A stretch of 64,000 nucleotides of DNA from Arthrobacter koreensis (GCF_009193255.1 NZ_WACG01000001.1:806001-870000); one strand, 5' to 3'. Positions 51,254 to 59,640 are shown, counted from the stretch's first letter. The notes: generated from the sequence alone by a model not told the origin. Translations and numbers: made by a program.

Positions 51254-52500
51254 CGCTCCTGCTCCCCGCGGACGACGGCGTCGCCCTGGTAGGGCGCCCC
51301 GGCTTCCACTTCCCGCCGCCGCCGGGCCGAAGCCCGCCGCGAGATGGCCCACTTATGGGTCTCATTCGAACCGTCGTAGATCCGGAAGGGACGCACTTCG
51401 TTGAGGTACTGGGCCAGCGGCAGCCCGTCGGAAACCCCGTCCCCGCCGCACAGCTGCACGCAGCGGTCAATCACCCGGTACACGGCTTCGGAGCAGTGCA
51501 CCTTGGCCACCGAGGACAGGGCAGAGCCGGCCTTCGCATCCGCTGCCAGCAGGTCCGCCGTGCGGGTGATGATCGCGGCCGAGGTTTCGATGTCGATCAC
51601 GCTCTGCGCTATGAGCTCCTGCGCCAGTCCCAGTTCGCTGATGCTTGAACCGAAGATTTCCCGTTTCCCGGTGCGGTCCAGCGCGATGTCCAGCGAGCGC
51701 CTGGCCAGTCCCAGCCAGCGCATGCAGTGCGTCAGCCGGGCCGGACCGAGCCGCACCTGGGCATATTTGAAGCCCAGCCCCACTTCGCCGAGGACCGCCG
51801 AGTCCGGCACCGCGCAGTCCTCCAGGTACACGTGCGGGTGGCCGCCGCCGATGGTCCGGTCGATCGTGTGGATGTGCTCCCCCACGCGGATGCCCGGGTT
51901 GTCCATGTCCACCAGGAACATGGTGGCACCGGCGGGGGCATCGCCGTCGGCCTCCGTCCGGGCCATGACAATGCAGAACCCGGCGCCGATCGCACCGGAG
52001 GTGAACCGCTTATGGCCGTTGATCAGCCAGCCGTCCCGGTTCCGGCGGGCGGTGGTCTGCAGAGCGTCCGGGTCCGACCCGGCGCCCGGGTGCGGTTCGG
52101 TCATGCCGAAACAGGACCGGACGTCCCCGGCCGCCAGCGGTGCCAGGTACTGCTGCTTTTGTTCCGGCGTGCCGATGAGCTCGAGCATGTGCATGTTGCC
52201 CTCATCCGGCGCCATGCAGTTCAGGGCGGTGGGGCCGATCGGTGAGTAGCCGGCCTCCTCGAAGATTTCCGGCCAGTCCTGCAGCGGCAGCCCCTGGCCG
52301 CCGTACTCCACGGGCACGTGCGGGGCGAAGACGCCGGCGTCCTTGGCTGCCTGCTGGAGGCGGGCACGCTCGGACTCGGTCAGCGCCTGGCCCGGCACCG
52401 GCTCGGCGGGCATCACCACCTCCCGGATAAACGCACGTGTACGCCGGCGCAGGTCCGCCACGGCTTCGCGGCCGGGGGCAGTGTGGGCGGGCGCGCCCAT
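51250..52500 (-). CDS. Acyl-CoA dehydrogenase (LvaC/ACAD10-11-like)
   Basis: A 416-residue dehydrogenase: FAPHVPVEYGGQGLPLQDW, CFGMTEPHPGAGSDPDALQT, NGHKRFTSGAIGAGF and C-terminal IYDGSNETHKWAISR. At the place of the classical general-base Glu (YEG) there is Asp (YDG), as in ACAD10/11-type enzymes. It would remove phosphate from a 4-phosphoacyl-CoA and yield the 3-hydroxy/2-enoyl-CoA. The ATG overlaps the SDR stop by one base (TGATG), and its own stop overlaps the kinase start. Reaction by inference from the gene set. Confidence 0.85.
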   Translation of the reverse strand: MGAPAHTAPGREAVADLRRRTRAFIREVVMPAEPVPGQALTESERARLQQAAKDAGVFAPHVPVEYGGQGLPLQDWPEIFEEAGYSPIGPTALNCMAPDEGNMHMLELIGTPEQKQQYLAPLAAGDVRSCFGMTEPHPGAGSDPDALQTTARRNRDGWLINGHKRFTSGAIGAGFCIVMARTEADGDAPAGATMFLVDMDNPGIRVGEHIHTIDRTIGGGHPHVYLEDCAVPDSAVLGEVGLGFKYAQVRLGPARLTHCMRWLGLARRSLDIALDRTGKREIFGSSISELGLAQELIAQSVIDIETSAAIITRTADLLAADAKAGSALSSVAKVHCSEAVYRVIDRCVQLCGGDGVSDGLPLAQYLNEVRPFRIYDGSNETHKWAISRRASARRRREVEAGAPYQGDAVVRGEQER

Positions 52501-53282
52501 CAGGCGGTACCTCCCGCTGCAAGCAGGCCGCCGTCGAGCGTCAGGACCTGCCCGGTGACCCAGGAAGCGTCCGGGGAGACCAGGTAGGTCACCGCAGAAG
52601 CGACGTCTTCGGGGGTGCCCAGCCGGCCCAGCGGATAGGCGCTGGTGACGGCGTCTTCCTTGCCTTCGTAGAGGGCCCGCGAGAAGCGGGTCTTCACTAC
52701 CGCCGGCGAAACGGCATTGACGCGGATCTCCGGGCCAAGTTCGACGGCGAGGGACCGGGTCAGGTGCGAGACCGCTGCCTTGCTGATGCCGTAGAGCCCG
52801 ATTCCGGGTGAGGGAGTGTCGCCGGAGACTGAGGACAGGTTGACGATTGTTCCGCCGCGTTCACGGAATCCGAGCCCGCTGTGCACCACGGTGTCCTGCA
52901 CCCAGGCGAGGGTGCCCAGGACGTTGACCTCGAAGATCTTCCGGGCCGCTTCAAGGTCCATCTCCACCAGCGGTCCGAAGACCGGGTTGATGCCGGCGTT
53001 GTTGACCAGGATGTCCAGCCCGCCGAACTCCTTGGCCACGGTGTCCAGTACGTCGGCACGGTGCACCGGGTCATCTGACGCCCCGGCGACGGCGATGGCG
53101 CTGCCGTCCGGAAACTGTGCGGCGGCTTCCTTCAGCGCGTCGCTGCGCCGGGCCGTAAGGCAGACCCGCGCGCCCTGGGAGACGAGGTCCCGGGCAATGG
53201 CGAGCCCGATCCCGCGGCTGGCGCCGGTGACGATTGCTGTTTTTCCTTGGAGTTTTCCTTGGAGCCCACGGTCAGTTGCCAC
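52500..53282 (-). CDS. Short-chain dehydrogenase/reductase (LvaD-like)
   Basis: A 260-residue classical SDR: TGASRGIGLAIARDLVSQG, NNAGINPVFGPLVEMDL, NLSSVSGDTPSP (catalytic Ser) and YGISK. In an Lva-type pathway it would reduce a 4-oxoacyl-CoA to the 4-hydroxyacyl-CoA. GTG 53282 follows AAGGAAGGATG; its coding start lies 3 bases after the ligase stop. It closely resembles the SDR at 31937-32722. Confidence 0.86.
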   Translation of the reverse strand: MATDRGLQGKLQGKTAIVTGASRGIGLAIARDLVSQGARVCLTARRSDALKEAAAQFPDGSAIAVAGASDDPVHRADVLDTVAKEFGGLDILVNNAGINPVFGPLVEMDLEAARKIFEVNVLGTLAWVQDTVVHSGLGFRERGGTIVNLSSVSGDTPSPGIGLYGISKAAVSHLTRSLAVELGPEIRVNAVSPAVVKTRFSRALYEGKEDAVTSAYPLGRLGTPEDVASAVTYLVSPDASWVTGQVLTLDGGLLAAGGTA

Positions 53283-53285
53283 GGA

Positions 53286-54941
53286 TCATCCTTCCTTTGG
53301 GGTCTCGCGCAGTTCCCGGCGGCGGATCTTGCCGGTCTGCGTCTTGGGCAGGTCATCGATCACGTGCACGGACCGCGGGTATTTGTAGGCGGCCAGGCGT
53401 TCCCTGGTGAAGGCGATCAGTTCTTCTTCGGTGGCCGCCTGACCGGATTTCAGGGACACGTACGCGACGACGGTTTCGCCCCGGTATGCATCTGGCATCC
53501 CGACGACGGCGGCTTCGTAGACGGCCGGATGTTCGTACAGCACGTCCTCCACCTCGCGCGGCCACACCTTGTAGCCGGAGACGTTGATCTGGTCTTTCAT
53601 CCGGTCAACGATGTACACCCAGCCGGACTCATCCATGGTGGCCACGTCGCCGGTGCGCAGCCGGCCGGCAGGCATGGTTCGGGCGGTTGCTTCGGGGTTG
53701 TTCCAGTACCCGGGGACGATCTGCGGTCCGGCGAGTTCGAGTTCTCCCTGTTCCCCGGCCGGCAGCGGATTCCCGGCCGCGTCGATGATGCGGGCAGTGA
53801 CGTTGGGCAGCGGAAGCCCGATGGAGAGGCTGCCGCTGGCCGGATCCACCGGTGCCTGCACTCCCGGCGGAACACCGATGACGGCAGACGTTGTTTCGGT
53901 CATGCCGAAGATGTTGTGGATATAGGCGCCGAACCGTTGCTGGAAGGACTCAACCGTGGAGGGCGGGATGGGAGCACCGCCGGAGTAGAGGGTTTTGGCG
54001 GAGGCGAAGTGCTCCGCTCCGGCATCCGGGAGCTGGTAGATGGCGTTGAAGACGGTGATGGAACCGGTGGTGCAGGTGACCCGGTGTTCGGCAAAGGCAT
54101 CCACCGCCACGGCCGGGTCGGTTCGGTTCACCATAACCAGCGTGGTGTCCGTGAGCAGCGGCGCAGCGGCGTCGATCACGGCGCCGGTAATGTGGAACAG
54201 CGGTGCGACGGCAAGCACTGTGTCCCCGGGAGCCAGCCCCATCCAGGCCGAGCAGGTTGCCGCGACGTTGAGGATGTTGCCGTGGGTATTCATCGCACCC
54301 TTCGGCGCACCCGTGGTTCCGGAGGTATAGGCCAGCAGGGCGACGTCGTCCTGTGTGATGGTTAGCGGTGCCGGGGCGCGGCCGGTGAATTCGGCGATCA
54401 AGGCAGCCATGTCTCCGTCCGGGGACGGCGGCACCGGTTCCGCTGGCCCGAAGATGCGGGGATCGCAGCGGCTCTGGTACTCCAGGCCGGACGTGGTCAG
54501 GATCCACTCGACACTGGTTCCTGCGGCGGCCGCTGCCGTTGCCTGGTAGAGGGTGTCATCGGCGAGAATGCCCCGGGCGCCTGAGTCTTCGATCAGGTGC
54601 CGCAGTTCGCGTTCCTTGTACATGGGGTTCATCAGCACCGCGATGGCACCCAGTTTCCACAGCGCCAGGAAGGCGATCACGTACTGCGGAATGTTCTGCA
54701 GCTGGATGCCAATCCGGTCCCCGTGTCCGATCCCCCGGTTTTCGAGCGCGGCCGCGAAGGCATCGGAAAGCCCGTCGAGCTCCGCAGCGCTGATCCGGCC
54801 GTCAAAGTAGGCGACTGCTGTTCCGCCGGGGTTGGTCCGGACGCGGTCTTTCCACGCCGCCACCAGCGAAGGGGCCGCCACTTCCAGCCTCGTTGAGACT
54901 CCGGCTGGATAGGCACCGGCCCACGCCGGTGAGAGCGCCAT
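53286..54941 (-). CDS. AMP-dependent acyl-CoA synthetase (LvaE-like)
   Basis: A 551-residue ANL-family ligase: LAYTSGTTGAPKGAMNTHGN (AMP loop), HNIFGMTETTSAVIGVP, GELELAGPQIVPGYWNN, RLRTGDVATMDESGWVYIVD and the C-terminal KTQTGKIRRRELRE with the catalytic Lys. It forms an acyl-CoA from a carboxylic acid, ATP and CoA, and would activate the substrate of the operon. First gene of the minus-strand operon. GGAGG lies just 2 bases before ATG 54941; a GTG at 54950 has no Shine-Dalgarno. Confidence 0.88.
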   Translation of the reverse strand: MALSPAWAGAYPAGVSTRLEVAAPSLVAAWKDRVRTNPGGTAVAYFDGRISAAELDGLSDAFAAALENRGIGHGDRIGIQLQNIPQYVIAFLALWKLGAIAVLMNPMYKERELRHLIEDSGARGILADDTLYQATAAAAAGTSVEWILTTSGLEYQSRCDPRIFGPAEPVPPSPDGDMAALIAEFTGRAPAPLTITQDDVALLAYTSGTTGAPKGAMNTHGNILNVAATCSAWMGLAPGDTVLAVAPLFHITGAVIDAAAPLLTDTTLVMVNRTDPAVAVDAFAEHRVTCTTGSITVFNAIYQLPDAGAEHFASAKTLYSGGAPIPPSTVESFQQRFGAYIHNIFGMTETTSAVIGVPPGVQAPVDPASGSLSIGLPLPNVTARIIDAAGNPLPAGEQGELELAGPQIVPGYWNNPEATARTMPAGRLRTGDVATMDESGWVYIVDRMKDQINVSGYKVWPREVEDVLYEHPAVYEAAVVGMPDAYRGETVVAYVSLKSGQAATEEELIAFTRERLAAYKYPRSVHVIDDLPKTQTGKIRRRELRETPKEG

Positions 54942-54987
54942 GTCCTCCACTGTGTGCCTGCTTCCCTGTAATGGTTCCGCATCTACC

Positions 54988-55007
54988 TTGCGAGCGATCG
55001 CTCGGTA
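54988..55007. promoter_or_regulatory. TetR operator between the acyl-CoA ligase and tetR genes
   Basis: CGAGCGATCGCTCG (54991-55004) is a perfect 14-bp palindrome, with the flanks T and A also pairing at 54988/55007. It is in the divergent promoter region, 47 bases from the ligase start and 83 bases from the tetR start, where a repressor would control both. Confidence 0.75.
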
Positions 55008-55086
55008 GAAGTAGTGTGAAGAACGTCACAAGGTAGTGTCAACCCCCTTTGGCAACCTAATGTTTTTCCAAACACGAAGAGGTCCG

Positions 55087-55743
55087 ATGGCAAAAGCTGC
55101 TGCACAGGAACCGGCTCCCGGCTCCGCCCCCCTGCCCTCCGGCACCCCCGGCTGGCGGAATTACGATATGGATGACCTGCCGCCCATGCTGGCCAGCGCA
55201 CTGGAGTGCTTCATGGAGCACGGCTACCACGGCACCACCATCCGCCAGCTGGCCGCTCGGACAGGCTTGTCAGTTCCGGGCCTCTACCACTACTACCCCT
55301 CGAAGCAGGCGCTACTGGTAGCCATCGCCTCCCATGCCATGAACGATCTGTGGATTCGCAGCGAGCAGGCAATCGCCGAGGCCGGCGGCAACCTTTCCCG
55401 CCGGTTCGACCTGCTCGTCGAGTGCCTGGTGCTTTTCCACGCGCGGCGACGCGGCCAGGCCTTCATCGCTTTCAGCGAGATCCGCTCCCTGGAACCGGAC
55501 GCCCGCGCCGCCCACATCGCGGCCCGGGACCGGCAGCAGCGCCTCATGGACACGATCCTTGAAGAGGGAACGGCGGCGGGAATCTTCTCCGCACCGCACC
55601 CGCGTGAGGCGGGTACCGCCGTCGTCACCATGTGCACCGGGGTCGCACAGTGGTTCCGGCTGGACGGTGAGCTGACTCCGGAGCAGCTGGCCGAACGCTA
55701 CCGCACCATCGCCCGCATGGCCGTGGGGGCCAGGCCGGCCTAG
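55087..55743 (+). CDS. TetR/AcrR-family transcriptional regulator
   Basis: A 218-residue repressor-type protein. The N-terminal HTH is ALECFMEHGYHGTTIRQLAA followed by TGLSVPGLYHYYPSKQALLV, the TetR signature. The C-terminal ligand domain is helical. Divergent position and the palindrome at 54988-55007 suggest it represses the ligase-SDR-dehydrogenase-kinase operon and itself, with an acid or acyl-CoA as inducer. ATG 55087 has AGAGG 5 bases upstream. Its stop overlaps the stop of the convergent dioxygenase gene by 2 bases (55741-55742). Confidence 0.9.
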   Translation: MAKAAAQEPAPGSAPLPSGTPGWRNYDMDDLPPMLASALECFMEHGYHGTTIRQLAARTGLSVPGLYHYYPSKQALLVAIASHAMNDLWIRSEQAIAEAGGNLSRRFDLLVECLVLFHARRRGQAFIAFSEIRSLEPDARAAHIAARDRQQRLMDTILEEGTAAGIFSAPHPREAGTAVVTMCTGVAQWFRLDGELTPEQLAERYRTIARMAVGARPA

Positions 55744-56669
55744 GGAGCTGCCAGGGGTTCGGCGCCCGGACGGTCGCCGGCTGGGGGCTGCCCGCCGGGG
55801 CCTCCCGGCCCTCCGGAAGCTCCTCCTCCGGGAGCTCCTCCCGCGGAAGGCTCCGTGCGGGTGTCCACCGGGACGGCCAGGGTCGCTGAGTAGCCCTGGC
55901 CGACGCTGCCGGTGACCGTGCCCAGCTGGCTCGCACCGCCGTCGTCGCCAAACACGTTATCGCCTTCCAGCGTGACCCCGGACAGATTCTGCACCGAGGC
56001 CTCGTACCCGGAGGTGGCATAGACCGCGTTGCAGGCGTCCTCCGGAAGCGCCATCTGGGAGGTGGCAATGGCGTTGGCTGAATCGGTGATGGAAGCTTCG
56101 TCGGGGTAGACCTCGAAGTGGATATGCGGCCAGCGGCCCGAATAGCAGGCCGGGAAGATGCTGGTGAACCGGACTGCGCCGTCGCCGTCGGCAATCTGGA
56201 CCCCGCGGAGGTAGTTCTGGTCCTCCACACCCTCGGAGTACATCGAGTACAGCCCCTCCCGCGTGCAGTGCCACACGTAGACGGCCACTCCGGCAAAGGG
56301 AGCACCCCCGTTGGCCAGGTCCGTGACCTTCAGTTCCAGATCCAGGGGAATGCCCTCGGCGGTGCCGGAGGATTCGCCAAAACTGGAGCGGATATCGCTG
56401 CGGACAATGCCGCTTTGTTCCAGTACATCCGGACCATTGGATCCGTCGCCCGGATAGGGACCCGCTGTCTCATCGGGGATCTCCCCCTCCGCCCCGGCGG
56501 GTCCACCGCAGGCCGCAAGTCCAAAACCGAGGGCGCCGATGCCGAACACCTTCAGGACCTGCCGCCGCTGGAGGAGGGTCCCGACGTCGAATGGCAGGCC
56601 CTGGTCTTCCAGGTCCTCTTCCGGGCGGGGCAGCGGACGGCCCTGATAGGTGGCTTTCGGGTGCGGCAT
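55740..56669 (-). CDS. Secreted intradiol ring-cleavage dioxygenase-like lipoprotein
   Basis: A 309-residue protein. Twin-arginine signal with QRRQVLK at 34-40 followed by a hydrophobic stretch and lipobox LAAC (Cys54), so it should be exported folded and lipid-anchored. The dioxygenase beta-sandwich follows: GVAVYVWHCTREGLYSMYS and GRWPHIHFEVYPDEAS, which hold the Tyr and His iron ligands. The last 35 residues are Gly/Pro-rich (GGAPGGGASGGPGGPGG). Exported members of this family exist in streptomycetes and bind chitin or degrade aromatics; the substrate here is unknown. GAGGAGAACC precedes the ATG. Confidence 0.85.
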   Translation of the reverse strand: MPHPKATYQGRPLPRPEEDLEDQGLPFDVGTLLQRRQVLKVFGIGALGFGLAACGGPAGAEGEIPDETAGPYPGDGSNGPDVLEQSGIVRSDIRSSFGESSGTAEGIPLDLELKVTDLANGGAPFAGVAVYVWHCTREGLYSMYSEGVEDQNYLRGVQIADGDGAVRFTSIFPACYSGRWPHIHFEVYPDEASITDSANAIATSQMALPEDACNAVYATSGYEASVQNLSGVTLEGDNVFGDDGGASQLGTVTGSVGQGYSATLAVPVDTRTEPSAGGAPGGGASGGPGGPGGQPPAGDRPGAEPLAAP

Positions 56670-56720
56670 GGTTCTCCTCTTCTTCCGGAACTCTCTCCGG
56701 ATTGAGGCTAGGCCCGCTTC

Positions 56721-57329
56721 CTATGTCGCGGCTGTGCCGGAGCTGTCCTCGGGGTAGAGCTCATCCAGCAGCGCCAGTCCGCGCTGTGCCCAGGCAATTT
56801 CAGATTCGGCCCGCGCAGTGAGCCCTTCATAGGTGAACCGCTTGAAGGCGGCTACGCGGGAATGGTCTGCGGAGGGGAAGGTCGCCAGGCGGCGGTTGAG
56901 CATGTCCGAGGTGCCGCCGTCAATCTCCTGGATCTTCTGCTGCCACTGGAGAAGGCGCGCACCGTAGTGCTCGGCGTGGGCCAGCAGCTGGCTGCGGGCC
57001 GCGTCCGGATCCGCCCACTCCAGGTAGGCAGCCTTGAGGTGCATTGGATCCCGTTCGCGCGGATAGTCCAGCTGCGTGTTCACCCAGGTCCGGAATGCTT
57101 CACGGCCGGCATCCGTCACGTGGTACTGCCGCTTGCGTCCCTTGGTACCCCAGGCGACTTCCTCGCCCTCCAGCAGGCCGTCGCGCTCCATGCGGCGCAG
57201 CTCGGGATAGATCTGCGAGTCCGGCGCATGCCAGACATAGCCAACGGACGATTCGAACTGCTTGTACAGGTCATAGCCGGTCATGGGCTCCACGTTCAGC
57301 AGCGCCAGCAGTGCGTACCGAAGGCTCAT
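56721..57329 (-). CDS. PadR-family regulator (VanR-like)
   Basis: A 202-residue PadR protein: N-terminal winged helix ALLALLNVEPMTGYDLYKQF, SQIYPELRRMERDGLLEGE and KRQYHVTDAGREAF, then a helical C-terminal dimerisation domain. It is divergent from vanA with a 17-bp-arm inverted repeat between them. In Corynebacterium glutamicum a PadR-type VanR represses vanABK and is released by vanillate, so the same logic is likely here. The start is ATG 57329. Confidence 0.88.
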   Translation of the reverse strand: MSLRYALLALLNVEPMTGYDLYKQFESSVGYVWHAPDSQIYPELRRMERDGLLEGEEVAWGTKGRKRQYHVTDAGREAFRTWVNTQLDYPRERDPMHLKAAYLEWADPDAARSQLLAHAEHYGARLLQWQQKIQEIDGGTSDMLNRRLATFPSADHSRVAAFKRFTYEGLTARAESEIAWAQRGLALLDELYPEDSSGTAAT

Positions 57330-57367
57330 GACGGCCCCATTCCGTAAAAAGAAATCCCTTGCCTAAC

Positions 57368-57421
57368 CACTATAGACATAGATACTGTGGCGCATATCAC
57401 TAACTATCTATGTCCATAGTG
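57368..57421. promoter_or_regulatory. Inverted-repeat operator between padR and vanA
   Basis: Arms of 17 bases at 57368-57384 and 57405-57421 are reverse complements with one mismatch, 20 bases apart. Each contains a smaller dyad, CTATAGACATAG (57370-57381) and CTATGTCCATAG (57408-57419). Placed 38 bases from the padR start and 44 bases from the vanA start; a likely PadR-binding site overlapping both promoters. Confidence 0.82.
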
Positions 57422-57465
57422 AGTTGTACCGCCGCATCAGTGCAGATGCTCCTGGAAGGAACGCA

Positions 57466-58623
57466 ATGACTGCCGTCTCGACCGATACTGGAATCAACAG
57501 CCAGACACAGAGCTCTACCACGTCCAAGGTGCTGGGCTACCCGCTGAATGCCTGGTACGTGGCTGCCTGGGACCACGAGGTGACCCGCAAGCCCATGTCC
57601 CGCCGGATCGCCGACCGCCCGCTGGCGCTCTACCGGACCGAGGACGGCAAGGCCGTAGCCCTGGCCGACGCCTGCTGGCACCGCCTGGCCCCGCTGTCCA
57701 TGGGCAAGACCACCGGACGGGACGGGATCCAGTGCCCGTACCACGGGATCGTCTACAACTCGGCGGGCCGCTGCATCTCCATGCCGGCCCAGGAAACCAT
57801 CAACCCCAGCGCCACGGTGCCCTCCTTCCCCGTGATCGAACGCCACCGCTACGTCTGGGTCTGGCTCGGCGACCCCACCCTGGCCGATCCGGACGCCGTG
57901 CCGGACATGCACCAGATGTCATCCGACGAATGGGCCGGCGACGGCGAGACCATCTTCGCGCCGTGCAACTACCAGTTGGTCCTGGACAACCTGATGGACC
58001 TCACCCATGAAGAGTTCGTCCACTCCTCCTCCATTGGCCAGGACGAGCTGAGCGAATCCGAATTCGTCGTCACGCATGACGACGACACCGTCACGGTGAC
58101 CCGCTGGATGCTTAACATCGATCCGCCGCCCTTCTGGCTCAAGAACATGCGGGACAAATTCCCCGGCTTTGAAGGCAAGGTGGACCGGTGGCAGATCATC
58201 ACCTACCGTGCGCCGTCGACCATCAACATTGACGTGGGCGTGGCGAAGGCAGGAACTGGCGCACCGCAGGGTGACCGCAGCCAGGGCGTGAACGGATTCG
58301 TCATGAACACCATCACCCCGGAGACGGCGAAGACCTGCCACTACTTCTGGGCCTTCATGCGCAATTACCGGCTGGACAGCCAGCTCATCACCACCCAGCT
58401 GCGCAACGGTGTCCACGGCGTCTTCGGCGAGGATGAGGAAATGCTCGCCGCGCAGCAGGCGGCGATCGACGCGAACCCGGACTACGAGTTCTACAACCTG
58501 AACATCGACGCCGGTGGCATGTGGGTGAGGCGGCTGATCGAACGCCGGCTCGAGGCCGAGGGACGCCGTCCGGACGGAAGCAGGCTCCCGTCCGGTGTCC
58601 GGCAGCGCGCGGCACTGGGCTAG
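57466..58623 (+). CDS. vanA: Vanillate O-demethylase oxygenase subunit (Rieske)
   Basis: A 385-residue Rieske oxygenase: cluster ligands Cys70, His72, Cys90 and His93 (CWHRLAPLSMG, CPYHG) and the mononuclear iron site in DNLMDLTHEEFVHSSSIG. VanA with VanB demethylates vanillate to protocatechuate plus formaldehyde, or works on a related methoxy-aromatic. ATG 57466 has GAAGGAACG upstream; a longer in-frame start at 57424 would overlap the operator. vanB follows after 3 bases. Confidence 0.9.
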   Translation: MTAVSTDTGINSQTQSSTTSKVLGYPLNAWYVAAWDHEVTRKPMSRRIADRPLALYRTEDGKAVALADACWHRLAPLSMGKTTGRDGIQCPYHGIVYNSAGRCISMPAQETINPSATVPSFPVIERHRYVWVWLGDPTLADPDAVPDMHQMSSDEWAGDGETIFAPCNYQLVLDNLMDLTHEEFVHSSSIGQDELSESEFVVTHDDDTVTVTRWMLNIDPPPFWLKNMRDKFPGFEGKVDRWQIITYRAPSTINIDVGVAKAGTGAPQGDRSQGVNGFVMNTITPETAKTCHYFWAFMRNYRLDSQLITTQLRNGVHGVFGEDEEMLAAQQAAIDANPDYEFYNLNIDAGGMWVRRLIERRLEAEGRRPDGSRLPSGVRQRAALG

Positions 58624-58626
58624 GCG

Positions 58627-59640
58627 ATGGCTGCAACAAATGTTGAGGCCTGGCAGCGCGCCGTCGTCCGGGAAACCCGGGACGTAGCGGAGGGCATCCG
58701 CCGCATTGTGCTGGTCCCCGGAGAACCGGTTCCGGCCGCGGCGGGAACCCATGTGGACGTCATGGTCACCATTGACGGCGAGAAGCACCGCCGCTCCTAC
58801 TCGATCGTTGAAGCGCACGACGGCGGCAGGGAACTGGCGATCAGCGTCTTCCGTACCGCGGCGTCCCGCGGCGGGTCGATCTTCATGCATACCCTGGCAC
58901 CGGGGGACGAGCTGGAGATTACCCAGCCGCTGCAGAACTTTCCGCTGCGCGTAGGTGCGCCGCGCTATGTCCTGCTGGCAGGCGGCGTGGGCATCACCGC
59001 CATCCTGAACATGGCCCGGGTCCTGAAGAACGTGAAGGCCGACTACCGTCTGGTCTATGCCGGACGGAACCGCAGCGCCATGGCCTACCTGGCCGAGCTG
59101 CAGGCCGAGCACGGTGACGCCCTTGAAATCCACGTGGATGCCGAAGGCAGTGCGCTGTCCGTTACGGAATTGGTCGCAGGGCTGCAGGACGGAACGGAAC
59201 TGTACATGTGCGGACCGATCCGCCTGATGGACGCGGTACGCCGGTCCTGGCGGGACCATGGCCTGGACCCCGCCAACCTGCGGTATGAGACGTTCGGCAA
59301 CTCTGGCTGGTACCGCCCGGAGGAGTTCATTGTGCGGGTGCCGCGGCTGGGACTTGAAACCCGGGTGGGGCCCGGACGGTCCATGCTCGAAGCCCTCGAA
59401 GACGCCGGGGCGGACATGATGTTCGACTGCCGCAAGGGCGAATGCGGGCTGTGCGAAGTGCGGATCCTGCAGCTGGAAGGCACCGTGGACCACCGGGACG
59501 TCTTCTACAGCGAACGCCAGCAGCGGGCCCGGGAGAAAATGTGCTGCTGCGTCTCGCGCGCCGTCACAGATCCCGCCGCAGAGCCTGGAACTTCCGGGCT
59601 CCGCGCCGGCCCCGCCGTCGTCACCATTGAGGTCTCCTAA
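58627..59640 (+). CDS. vanB: Vanillate O-demethylase reductase subunit (PDR/VanB family)
   Basis: A 337-residue reductase: flavin domain with HRRSYSIVEAHDGGRELAIS, NAD-binding domain with LLAGGVGITAILNMARVL and LYMCGPIRLMDAV, and a C-terminal plant-type [2Fe-2S] domain with DCRKGECGLCEVRILQLEG and a later Cys (EKMCCCVSRAV). It passes electrons from NADH to the VanA Rieske centre. It starts 3 bases after the vanA stop. Confidence 0.91.
   Translation: MAATNVEAWQRAVVRETRDVAEGIRRIVLVPGEPVPAAAGTHVDVMVTIDGEKHRRSYSIVEAHDGGRELAISVFRTAASRGGSIFMHTLAPGDELEITQPLQNFPLRVGAPRYVLLAGGVGITAILNMARVLKNVKADYRLVYAGRNRSAMAYLAELQAEHGDALEIHVDAEGSALSVTELVAGLQDGTELYMCGPIRLMDAVRRSWRDHGLDPANLRYETFGNSGWYRPEEFIVRVPRLGLETRVGPGRSMLEALEDAGADMMFDCRKGECGLCEVRILQLEGTVDHRDVFYSERQQRAREKMCCCVSRAVTDPAAEPGTSGLRAGPAVVTIEVS

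Noticed and set aside
57919-59493. A 524-codon open frame antisense to vanA and vanB
   Set aside because: It is a mirror of two well-identified genes and has no recognisable domain or ribosome-binding site.
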